NCBI RefSeq assembly: GCF_001577835.2
Contig: NC_029516.1
Location: forward strand, 94,647,840 to 94,711,839
Length of the DNA stretch: 64,000 nucleotides
Direction of reading: 5' to 3'
From: Coturnix japonica
Lineage: Eukaryota > Chordata > Aves > Galliformes > Phasianidae
Numbering within the stretch: position 1 is the first letter of the stretch; each line of letters starts with the position of its first letter. The position numbers were made by a program, and so were the translations under genes. The notes under the pieces were generated by a model. The model searched no databases, had not been told where the DNA came from, and saw only the letters and a program-made list of their open reading frames with translations. Shown in pieces: positions 1 through 10,238 of the stretch.

Positions 1-882
1 AGTCCAGGCACTGCCCTGCATCAGCAATGGAGCAGCAGTGTTTCATCTACTTGCTCCATCTTCAGGAACAGCTGGGCTAATTGGGCTAACCTTCTCTCTT
101 TAGTATTGTTACTGCCTGATATGCAAGCCCATGAAATCACACATGGCTTTACAAGATTGGGGGGTAGATAAAGCTCAGTCATTTTTACTAGAACATAAAA
201 ACATTGGAATAGTGATTTCAGTGAATTCTCAGGGAACGCATTTAGACACCCTAGACAAAGACCCCCAGGATTTTCCCTCTCTTGTGCATTCACAGACTCT
301 CTCACAATCTCTGATATCAGCTGAGACTTTCAGCACTAACCAGCTAAGCCAACAGGAAGACAGCAGGTTGTTTTGCTGCTCTTCCAAACCCCTAGATTGA
401 ACCTAATCTGGGGCAGATCACATCACACTTGTTGAGTCACCCTGCGACCAACAATCATTTTCCCAGGCATGCAACCATCAGTTCTCTCTAATTTGCCAGT
501 GTAGCCCTTATGATCACATTTGAGGGCTGGAGGAAAAGCCACCAAAAGCTTTGGGTTTTCCCTGCTTCTCAGCACTGAGGGTACCAGCAAAAGATCGTAG
601 CAACGTTCATGTGTGTATGGGGCCAATTCTTGCAGACAGACTGTGTGGAGGTCACAGAACATTTCTTTTGACCCTTCTTCTAGAGTGGATTCACTGAAGA
701 TCTGTTATGAATTAAACACTCAGCAGTTTTCTCGTGAGTGACCCATAATGCTCAAGGATTTCATTCCACCTCAGAGCTGGCAAGGAACAAAACCCAGCGC
801 CACCTCTCTCTTTTCTATGCCACAGAGAAATGTACACACTGAACAAATAGAGCAGAAAATGAATTGTGGTGATCTTTGAGGG

Positions 883-915
883 GAGAAAAAAAAAAAAGAA
901 AAAAAAAAAGAAATA
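883..915 (+). repeat. A-rich low-complexity tract
   Basis: Two runs of adenines, broken by single guanines, lie in otherwise unremarkable intergenic DNA. This could be the tail of a decayed retroposon, but no recognisable body is attached. Confidence 0.7.
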
Positions 916-3900
916 ACAACAGATTGTTTCAATCAAATGATTTGTAGCACAGAGGAAAGCAATATTCCATTTCCACCTGACAAAATAACTCTATAAGTTA
1001 AGTAAGTGGCTTAGTAAGCTGTCATTTTGTTTGAAATGATGACACGAGTACTTCTGTCTCCTATCTTCCACCTCGATGTCTCATTGTTAAATCCTGGATA
1101 TGGGGGATTTGACACTGAGCATTTGAGATTAACAGCATTGGACGCTCCTGGTAAATTCAGTGGATTAAAGTTGGCACAAAGCTATTACGTTTATCCATGG
1201 GAAACGTAAAGTTTCTGAAGTTTAACCATACCTCCAAGTTGAAGTCAGAGACGTTTTTGAAGAGATCTTGGTCTCTAGCTGTGCATGAAACACAGAGAGA
1301 AGTGGTAAGGAGAAAGCTATTTCTTCCCTTCTATTCTGAATTAAGGCCTGTTTTCCTTCAAGAAAGGAAAAAAGAAAAAGGAAAAAGAAATTCATACCAG
1401 AAATAGTCGGGACAATAAAAGGCAACTGGTGAAAAGAACATTTTCTAAAATAAGGCCTTTTTCCCTCAAATTCTAGTAACTATTACAAGTAGAAAGACCA
1501 CACCTCATTGATTTTCTCAAAAATAAACTAACAAATAAGTAAATACATAAATAAAATGTGATGTGCAGCGTTCTGAAACTACTTTTTCACAATATGCGCC
1601 AGCATTTTCAGTGACTGAAAAAATACTTAATAATAGGAGACAAAGCATTGTTACCAGTGCTTATGTAGCTCCCCATCATTTATTTCAGAAAAGAAGAACA
1701 GGACAAGAAACTTTCAAGCACAGTTGAGATTAACTGTTACTTGCCCCATATCAGACTCCCATCAGCTCCCTCTGGGACCTGAGCACCCTCTAACACCTCC
1801 ATATACACAATACATATAAGAAGGGGAAGTAGGGGAAGCTGTGATAATGAAGAGAAAAGGAATTTACATCCTCAGTCCTGAAAGCCTGGCACAGTTAAAG
1901 CGCCTTACCCCTGAGACAAAAGATATTAAGGATGTCATGGCTCTGAGTGGCAAGACACTGATTTCCCCTCCTCGTAGCCTTGCTGCCTACCCTGCTTCCG
2001 CTGCTTCAGAAGTCCCACAGCAAAAAAAGAAGCCTCACCTCAGCACACATAATAATCCTCTGCCTTCCCTCCTGTACACCAGTAAGCTCTTCAGTCCCAG
2101 AAATGTGACATTAATGCTCTCCATTCTTCTCAATCTCTTTCTGGCTCCCTGTGCTACAGTCCTCCCTCCAATTCCCCTCCCATCCCTCACTGACATCTGT
2201 GAGCCCCTTCTCCATCCTCAACAACACAAGCAAAACTCAGTGCCTACTTCTGGCTTTGGTTGTTGGTGGTTGACATATGTATATATATAATGGTGGTGTT
2301 ATTTTGTTTTCTTATTATGTTTTGTTTTTCCTAAAATCAAAGTAAGGATAACCTGTGTCTCCTTAGCTCAGATACGGCAGTCCCTAGCTTTTTGATTTAG
2401 AAAATAAACTTGCTGAGTCTGAAGCTTTATCTTCTATATTTACACAAAGCAGGCTGGGAGCTGACTTGGATAAGCAGGCTGTGGGATGCCTTACACACTA
2501 CCTGCACCATGTGGGCTCAGCCTCACCCAAGATGTGCCTTATGACACTAACAACAGAACCAAACCTGTGGCTTCAAACCTGTGGCTTCAGAGTCCTGTCT
2601 TCTGAAAAGGAGCCCCTCTATTTCTGTAGAGTATGAGCAGCATCTCCAGCCACAGCAGCAAGTAAAAGAGTGGCAGGAACTGCACCTAGCCCATCCCAGA
2701 GGGGAGTAATGGAGTCAAACCCATACAGGGTCGTGGTGGCCAGTACAGTATCAGCCAGATCCACAAAATAAAGACAGGTCTCCCTGGTAGATACTGCTGC
2801 CACATTCAGGTGGGTTTGGGCAGCTCATTCATGAAGGAGACCAGGGAACTGCAGGCTGTTTCCTCAAAGCCAGTCCTTTTCCTTCTCCTGAGGTCTCCCT
2901 GGAACCCATTGCACATGGGTCTGCTTCTTCTAACCCTCTATCATAAGAAAGAAGAGAGTCTTCAAATACTGGCATCAGCCAGGCTGTGTCAGGCCCTTGG
3001 ATGTATTCAGGCAGCTGCATCTGAATGTGATTTCCTTCCTTTGGTTTTTATTTTGTTCTATTTCCTCCTTCCAGAGCCCTACATCTGCAAGAATTAGAAG
3101 TGTGATTCTTTCTCTCATGTGCATGTCAAGAAAATACCCAGCAGGAAGCAGCTCGCACCCAGCGCTCTGTTCATTCTGCACGTTTTTTTTTCTGGTGTCT
3201 TGAAGCTTCCTGTGCCGTTGTTCAGAGAGACAGAGCCACCTCTGTTAAGTACAAAACTACCACTGAAAGTTAAAATAATCACCTACAGAAAGAATACGTG
3301 TTTCTTTCATATAATTAGACAATATGCCCAGGTGTTTAGCACCAAGGCATCTACTCCTTAATTGGAAAAAGTCAAGGACAGAAACTAATTAGCAGCATTA
3401 ATCAAAAGCAGAGGTCTAATGATAATTAACAACACATCCTTGCCACAAATCCAGTGCCTTTAATACAGGGTGTTCCAAACTGTAAGATGAAGTGACTGGA
3501 GCTTTATGTGTTTCCCATTCCAATTGTAGATTTGGCAAAACTACATGTTATTTCCCCAAACAAAAGAATAGCAGTCAGAGCTGCAGATTACGTTATTATA
3601 ATATCAACAGTGATTTTCCTGGGCTCTGCCATGCCATTAAGTGATTACTTACAAGAAGGAAAGTGTTGAGGGAAGGGAAACTGCAAAGCAGCGAGGCTGA
3701 ACTGCTGAAACCACAGGTCTCTGAAGGACAAGACAACACAGAAGCAGAAACCTCAGCCCACATGTGTGAAGCCCATGTTTACCCAGCACACAGAGTAGAG
3801 GACTGCAGTCCCTCAGAGATGTGCAACTTCTGCCTCCATCCCCTTTCTCTGTTCTCTTCTGGTCAGACACAGCCATGAGGGAAAAGTGAGCATTTATCTG

Positions 3901-4451
3901 GTTCAAAAACTGGGGGAAGAGAGAAAATCTCTGCATCACACTAACAGGTGGGACAGGCATTTGCTATTAAACGTCCAGATTCTGACAGGATGTGAGTGCT
4001 GAAAAACCCACAGCTGGGCAATGGAAAATTTAACACAATTTTCCCAGCCTTTTTAGACTCTTTACTCACATTCACGTGTGTAATTATTTAACAATCTTCT
4101 TTATTTCACTCAGTTAATTTGTGTAAGAAAGACCAAAGATGGATGTCAATGCCTGCATGGCTACAGGAATTTCTAAGTTTAATTGCCCCTATTTAGCAAC
4201 TATACTGTGCTCTGTGTGCATTGCTGGATGCAGCACCTACCACAATAGTCCCATGGACCTAAGCCCCAGGCACGCCTGAGGTTGAAGTTTACCAAAGGGA
4301 AAACAGAAATAAAATCCCAAGATATGGTCTGAACTGTTCTTCCAATCAAGGTGGTAGTGATTCTTCATTCTTGTGCAGCACGGACAGCTGCTACACATCC
4401 TCCTTCTCCCTGAGGATTAAGGCAGTGGAGATGGTTACTGACACCAAACAA

Positions 4452-4480
4452 ACCATAGAATCACAGAACCATAGAAGGTA
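4452..4480 (-). repeat. CR1 LINE 3'-tail remnant (possible)
   Basis: Two tandem copies of a motif close to ATAGAATCACAGAA, the reverse complement of the CR1 3'-terminal octamer repeat, are seen. The following sequence has diverged too far to be assigned with certainty. Confidence 0.45.
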
Positions 4481-6002
4481 ACTGCTCTGTCAGCCTGCTG
4501 CAGCCCCAACACCAACTCTGCACTGTTTTGATACTTTCATGTTACATCCGTGTTACTTAGCCAGGAGACAAAGCAAAACAGGGAAACGATAAACATTCAT
4601 TTTGTTTGGTGTGTAAACCAAGAATAATTGCCATCAACGCTGATTAACCTCTAGGGACACTGCTGAATTTAAACTTGCAGACGGTCAAATCCCAGCTGAT
4701 ACATGCTCTGCTTTGAGTAACACTCATTACGTGTTTCTATGTTTGTATTTGTCTGAGAAAACTGTGAACTCCAATTTGCCACATGTATTTTACATGCAAA
4801 CAGTACCAGAATTTCTTTCATGGCTTACTCTGTGGCTAGAAATGAATGTTTCAATGGAGCTCTGTATGAAGGTTCCCATGGCTGATTTCATTATATTCGG
4901 TGCTGTTGGGTGATGATACAGAATTGTCTTTAGGTGCTGGAAGAGCCCATCGTAAAAATCACTCTAAACATAAGAAAATATCCTGGAAATGACCTATTTT
5001 TGTAGTATTTTACTTGTAACTTCCGAGTGTTTCAGTTCTCCTTCCCACTGCTTCCCTTCTCTGCTGGTTTCTACCACAATTCACTTCACAGGGTCTCATC
5101 TCATTTAACACAGCAGAAGCCTGTAGCCAAAGCACGGGGTCACGTGCAAGCACTGCTAAGCAGTGCTTTCTTATCTGTCTTCTAAAGTTACACAGTTTAA
5201 CCACACTTTTGTCAACACAGCCAATGTGGGAGCTCCCAACACTGATTAGCCAGCCAGAAGTAAAGGTTCTCTGTTTTCAAACGCGAGCCATAGTTTAGAA
5301 AACACATTCAACTCCCTATAAAAGCTGAGCAAGTGCTTCCAAGAACTGAAGTTCTTCATTTCCTTTCAGAAAAAGCATACAGGACAGAATCTGAAGTGAA
5401 AGGTATGGAGTAGAGAGCAGGGAGTCACCATTTCTTTTCAACACGCCCCTTTCAAAGGAGGGACAGCATGCTCCCACTTGCAATTCTTCATGTAATAGAG
5501 AATGGAAAGGGAAAGGGAGAGGGGAAGAAAAATGAAAAGGAGAAAAAAGGAAATCTCTGTTAGTTTAAGTGTGTTTGTCCATCATACGTTGGCAGGTTCA
5601 ATGATACATTTGAGTTGTGCTAAGAGAAGTCTCAACCTTCCAAATTGCTCATGAAACACAGCTTTAGAATCTTATTAAGTCTGAAAACCTACATAGGTCT
5701 ATATCTAATTTTAGCGGAGGTGCTTCTGGAAGCACTTCTGAAGTACTCCGTTATCTTTTCCAACACTTTTTCCTAGAGAAATAGCATCACCTTCAGGCCA
5801 AACAAGACAACATTCCAATTTGTTTAGTCGGGAAAGACTTAAAAATTGCTTCTTAAACCTTGCATGGTTTTTGTGTCTTTCTGATCCTATGTGTGAGTAT
5901 ACGCATTTTTGTACTAGACTGAGCACTATTTTTTTGTTAAGGAGATGTATTTCCCAATTTTGGATTCACCAAGTTTTCAGAAGAAGAGGAGAGACAAGAA
6001 AT

Positions 6003-6065
6003 TGTCAGGGAAAAAATAAAAAGGGGGAGGGAGGGGGGTAGAAAAGGAAATAAATAGAGGGGGAA
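6003..6065 (+). repeat. G-rich purine tract with G-quadruplex potential
   Basis: G-runs of five, three and six bases lie within 6023-6038, and a further run of five lies near 6058, all in a purine-only context. The spacing permits a G-quadruplex on the + strand, but the last loop is long. It lies about 1.3 kb upstream of the IFNAR2 CpG island. Confidence 0.6.
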
Positions 6066-6250
6066 AAACTGTATATGAATTTTAGAGTCTTCAGCATAAA
6101 GTGCTGAGAGACCAAGAAACCCACCCAGTAAATTCATGTCACGTGTGGGAAAGAGCTGCAGGTTCAGGAAGCTTCTGCAAAGACAATAGGAAATTAGAAA
6201 GAGGGTTCTGTACAGATAGCGCTGATAAAGCAGTGAACAAAATATTACAA

Positions 6251-6790
6251 GATCATAGAATCATAGAATGGTTTGGGCTGGAAGGGTCCCCAAGTTCCAA
6301 TTACTCTGCCAGAAGTAGGGCCACCAACCTCCAGATCTGGTATTAGACCAGGCTGCCCAGGGCTCCATTCAGCCTGGTCTTGAACACCTCCAGGAATGGA
6401 GCATCCGCAGCCTCTCTGGGCAGCTTGCTCCAGCACCTCACCACCCTCACTGTGAGGAACTTCTCCCTGGCATCCAATCTGAACCTTCTGTCCTTGAGCT
6501 TGAAAGCATTCCCTCTTATTCTATCACTGTCAATCCTTGTAAAATGTCTGTATAATCCCCTTTTAAATACTGGAAGGCTACAATGAGCTCTCCTTGAAGT
6601 ATTCTTCAGGATAGACAAGCCCAGCTCCCTCAGCCTATCTTCATAGGGGAGGTGCTCCAGCCCTCTGATCATCTTTGTGACCCTCCTCTGGACCAGAAGG
6701 CTCCACATCTTTCCTGTATTGGGGGCCTCAGACCTGGACGCAGTACTCCAGGTGGGACCTCATGAGGGCAGAATAGACTGGGACAAAAAA
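6251..6790 (-). mobile_element. CR1 LINE fragment, 3' part
   Basis: The left edge starts with two copies of the CR1 tail octamer (ATCATAGA type), followed by the usual 3' UTR. It continues into the C-terminal end of the ORF2 reverse transcriptase read on the - strand, with recognisable pieces such as FKLKDRRFRLDAREKF and WSKLPREAADAPFLEVFKTR over 6343-6708. It is 5'-truncated near 6790, as is normal for CR1. The reading frame is still fairly open, so it is not among the oldest copies here. Confidence 0.93.
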
Positions 6791-6966
6791 TTCATTCTGT
6801 CCTTTAGTTTTCTTTCCTGAGGCTGCTTCCAAGTAACCTCTCTGAAGAACTGGAGTTTTTCAACTTTGAATACCTGGCCAGCGCCAAGAGCCCTTCAAAA
6901 ATGGACATCCAAAATCAAGTAATTATGCCATATATAACACTTGTCCCATGGGATAAATTCATCTGC

Positions 6967-7120
6967 TGTGGGCAGGGCTGCCCCCACCAGCTCAGACTGC
7001 CCAGGGCCCCATCCAACCCGGCCATGAGCACCTGCAGGGATGGGACACCACAGCTTCTATGGGCAGCTGTGCCAGCACCTCACTGCCCTCCTAAGTACAA
7101 AGATCTTCTCAAGAATAACC
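6967..7120 (-). mobile_element. CR1 LINE fragment
   Basis: The sequence matches the CR1 3' region in reverse, with the typical words GGGCAGGGCTGCCCCCACCA, CCCAGGGCCCCATCCAAC and GAGCACCTGCAGGGATGGG. It lacks the octamer tail. It may be a separate insertion from the copy at 6251-6790. Confidence 0.85.
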
Positions 7121-7363
7121 CCTACAACTCTCGGTAAGAGTTATATGTAATATATTTGGCCGTCAGGACACACTCGCCCGGAAGACACCTCACCCATGTG
7201 CGTACCCGTTAAAGGATGGGCGCAGCAGCACGCAAAGGCAAAGAAGCCACGCATGAGGAAGGGCAGCGGCAGGGGCTTTGGCAGCTCTCTGAGAACGCTT
7301 CTCTCATGATTAACAAATAAATAAACACAGAAATCAAAGCGATGGCTGACGCGTTTGCGTGTA

Positions 7364-7376
7364 GAAACCGAAACGA
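7364..7376 (+). promoter_or_regulatory. IFNAR2: ISRE / IRF-binding motif
   Basis: The sequence GAAACCGAAACGA matches the core GAAANNGAAAC bound by ISGF3 and IRF factors. It lies at the 5' edge of the IFNAR2 CpG island, about 300 bp before the likely end of exon 1. Placement suggests interferon-responsive expression of the receptor; that is inference from motif and position. Confidence 0.55.
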
Positions 7377-7599
7377 GCGGAGAGGCGACGCGTTTGGCGG
7401 ACGTATTCAAGGCCGAACCAAGGAACCAACCGTGCTGCAGGGCGGAGCGTCCGGCAGCGAGGAGGCCGGCAGCCCGGCGGGCGGCAGCGCGCTGTCTGTG
7501 CCGCCCCCCAGGCGTCGCTCCGGCGGGGCGGACCCGGCCGCGCTCGCTGTGCGGCGTATACCCCTGCTCCATTTCGCCCTTCGCGGAGCCGCGGGGCGC

Positions 7600-7692
7600 T
7601 TCGACGCGCGGCTCCGATTGAGGCCGGCAGGGAGCTGCGGGGAGCCGCCGGGCGCGGTCTCCGTACACCGTAAGGATGGCACCCGCCGCGAG
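7600..7692 (+). other. IFNAR2: Probable IFNAR2 first (non-coding) exon, 5' end uncertain
   Basis: Two possible splice donors lie in the CpG island: GAG|GTACGG after 7692 and ACC|GTAAGG after 7669. Mammalian IFNAR2 also has a non-coding exon 1, so either would fit joining to the exon at 10206. The left boundary is a guess. With the 7692 donor, an upstream ATG at 7676 opens a short uORF that runs into exon 2 and ends at 10269, overlapping the proposed start codon. Confidence 0.4.
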
Positions 7693-8329
7693 GTACGGCC
7701 GCGGAGATCCCCGACAGAGGCGGGGCCGGGACGGCTGGCTCTGGTCTGGCTGTCGGAGTCGCGCTGCTGGGGGGGGCAGGGGGAACAGCGCGAGCATTGG
7801 GGGTAACGCATGTGGTGTCCCGTCCCAGCCTCTGCCGTGGGGAGGGGAGTCTGCGGGGCTCGCTCGGCCGCGTGCGGTTTGGGGGCGGGTGTTTCCTGGA
7901 AAGGCCGCTTCTTTCTGTTTGCGCCCTATTGGTCGAGATCCGCGTCCCCAGCAGCTTGTTGCAGGGCAGGCTGTGCGCTGGGGATCATCGAGCCCAACTC
8001 CGGGCTCCACGCAGCATCACCAGCGTTCAGATCCCATATCTGACGTTGTTCAAACGCGCCTTGAACTCCAGCACTGGGGGCCGTGCCCACAGCCCTGTGC
8101 ATCCCGTTCCATGCCCACCGCCCTGTGGTGCAGCCCCTTTCCCTGACCCCCAGCTGCCCCTCCCCTGGCACATCTCCATGCCGTTCCCTCGGGCCCTGTC
8201 GCTGTCACACAGAGCAGAGCTCAGCGCTGCCCCTCCGCTCCCTGTGAGGAGCTGCAGCCGCCATCAGGCCTCCATCAGCTCCTCTGCTCTGCGCTGGACA
8301 CACCGAGGGACCACTCTTATCCCTTCCAA

Positions 8330-8452
8330 GCCTCTCACCATCTTTGTAGTCGTTCCTTGGATGCTCTCTAATAATTTCGTGTGTCCTTTTTGTACTGCAG
8401 TGCCCAAAACTGCACACACTACTTGAGTTGATGCCACACCTGTGCAGCATAG
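8330..8452 (-). mobile_element. CR1 LINE internal fragment
   Basis: In reverse it carries the ORF2 internal words seen in other copies here (region matching GCCCAAAACTG, then ACACTACTTGAG). It has no tail of its own and abuts the tail of the copy at 8453, so it is an older, truncated insertion in IFNAR2 intron 1. Confidence 0.7.
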
Positions 8453-8775
8453 AGCATAGAATCATGAAGGTTGGCAAAGACCTCTCAGATCACCCAGTCC
8501 AACCATCAGCCCACCCCCACCATGCCCACTGCCCACGTCCCTCAGTGCCACATCCACACGGCTCTTGAACACCTCCAGGGATGGTGACTGCACCACCTCC
8601 CTGGGCAGCCTGTGCCGCTGCAGCACTGCTCTTGATGAGAAGAAATTGTTCCAAATACCCAATTACTACTCATTCTGGGAGAAGAGACTGACCCCCGCCT
8701 CACCACAACTGCCTTTCAGGTGGTTGTAGAGAGAATGAGGTGTCCCCTGAGCTTTCTTTTATTCAGATTGAGCAG
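8453..8775 (-). mobile_element. CR1 LINE fragment, 3' part
   Basis: It begins with the tail octamer (ATAGAATCATGA), then AGACCTCTCAGATCACCCAG. The end of the ORF2 frame follows on the - strand (HRLPREVVQSPSLEVFKSR). Its sub-type closely resembles the copy at 55098-55570. It lies in IFNAR2 intron 1. Confidence 0.9.
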
Positions 8776-10238
8776 TTCTTTCGCTTCTGTGGTTTCTGTA
8801 ATAAAACTGGCTCATATATCATACTGCCCGTGTAACGTTCCTTTGCTGACTTCCATACAGAAGGTATCTCTTCCGTGTCCATCTGCCCATCAGTATTGAA
8901 ATACATAGATTTCTATAAATAAGCATGCAGTCTGCTTGTTTCAAATAATATGTTGTGTTTTCCTAATTCCATGGCATGAGGCATTTCTGAAATACAAGCC
9001 AGTGATTTTTCAAAACTTCAGAAATTGCTATCATCATTATTCATTTATTTATTTTCCCTTGATTGGCAGCAGTCAATCCAAGACAGCCTAGCCTGAGCTC
9101 AAGTTAAAGATGAACCGCCTCTGCAAATGAGGTGAAATTGTGAAGCTGAGTTTACAATGTGCTGGAGACTTCAAGCAGCACCCAGGAGTACCCAACCCAG
9201 TTACTGTGTTGGAGCTGGCCTATGAGGTGAGTGGGGGGCTGGAGTCACAGGTGTTTCCCTGGCTTCTCTCTCAGGGTTGCTGAGGCTGTAAGGAGTGACA
9301 AAAACTAGTAACAGTTCTGATAGAAATGGTTTTCCCTTTGAATTTCCACTACAATTGATTAGTTTGCCAAGGCCATATAGATTTAAGCAGCTGTGCAGAC
9401 TCAAGACGCAGTTTTCTTATGTGTTCTAAGGTGCTGAGCTTTAGAATATGTAAGAAATATTCAAGAGTATGATAGTTATTTATGACGGTATATACTGCAA
9501 GGGTCTGTGGTGGGCTAGTGATGGCATAATTCCTTAAAGTTACTGTGAAGGTAACATTGTTTTCTGTGTAGCTTCTGGATGAAGCTGGTTAGCTCAGCTT
9601 GTTGAAAGCAGAAAAGATATTTTTTCTACTTCTGAAATCTGTAAGCTTGATCTGAATGGGAAAGTCAAATAAATGAAATGAACCAAGCTGAAATGAAAAA
9701 GAGCTTTCGCTTCAGCGATGAAAGAGTTTATTGCTTTGTAATTATGATTATCAGTTGCACAGATTAAGGTTCTTGACACTTAACCAGTGACTTCCTGTAA
9801 TCACACTAAACCTTTGAGCAGAGGAAGAGTTGCACCTCAGGTAGGCGAATTAGAAAAGAAAAGGAAAACCAAGAATCCTTTAAAATAGCATGTTGAGTTA
9901 GAGCATGGTCTACTTGGCCACAGTATTAAATTCTAGCTACTCTACTGAACTATTTGTTTTGCACAAATAGTCATACGGTGCTGGAGGTATTTATTTTCTT
10001 TGAAATCATAGGAGCCCTTTCCTTTTGAGGAGAGGATGGGAAAATTGGTTGTCCTAAGGAACACCACCTTGATGATAGCAGCGATTGTTTCAGTGCCAGT
10101 GCCTCTTCCTCCAGTGCATAATTCTTTGTACACGGGCCTCATTTTACTTACAAGTCATACACCAACACTGTCTGCTGAGTGTGACTGTTTTAAATATATT
10201 TGCAGGTACAGGAGCAAAATGTTCATTTTACAGTCAGG

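Larger units (their letters stand above)
1..6250. other. Intergenic region upstream of IFNAR2; no gene seen
   Basis: I find no exon chain, known protein domain or RNA gene here. Open frames exist (the longest, 1841-2290 on +, is proline- and serine-rich and low in complexity) but none resembles a known family or has splice-site support. The stretch holds an A-rich tract near 883-915, purine-rich tracts near 5505-5560 and 6003-6065, and a small CR1-like tail near 4452. In other vertebrates the OLIG genes lie further out on this side; nothing of them is visible. Confidence 0.7.
7340..7960 (+). promoter_or_regulatory. IFNAR2: CpG island and probable IFNAR2 promoter
   Basis: The region is strongly GC- and CpG-rich between AT-rich flanks and lies upstream of the first IFNAR2 coding exon. 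An ISRE-like motif at 7364-7376 and a CCAAT-like inverted motif near 7614 are visible. The transcription start is not fixed by sequence alone. Long open frames on both strands across the island are the usual by-product of high GC content and are not called as genes. Confidence 0.75.

Noticed and set aside
1841-2290. 149-codon + frame, Pro/Ser-rich with a hydrophobic patch
   Set aside because: Low complexity, no recognisable domain, no splice or promoter context; consistent with chance.
6343-6708. 121-codon - strand frame that looks protein-like
   Set aside because: It is the C-terminal end of CR1 ORF2, not a host gene.
7141-8010. 289-codon frame on - and overlapping + frames in the IFNAR2 CpG island
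   Set aside because: High GC content removes stop codons in all frames. The products are Arg/Pro/Ala-rich with no domain, and the region is explained as a promoter and first exon.
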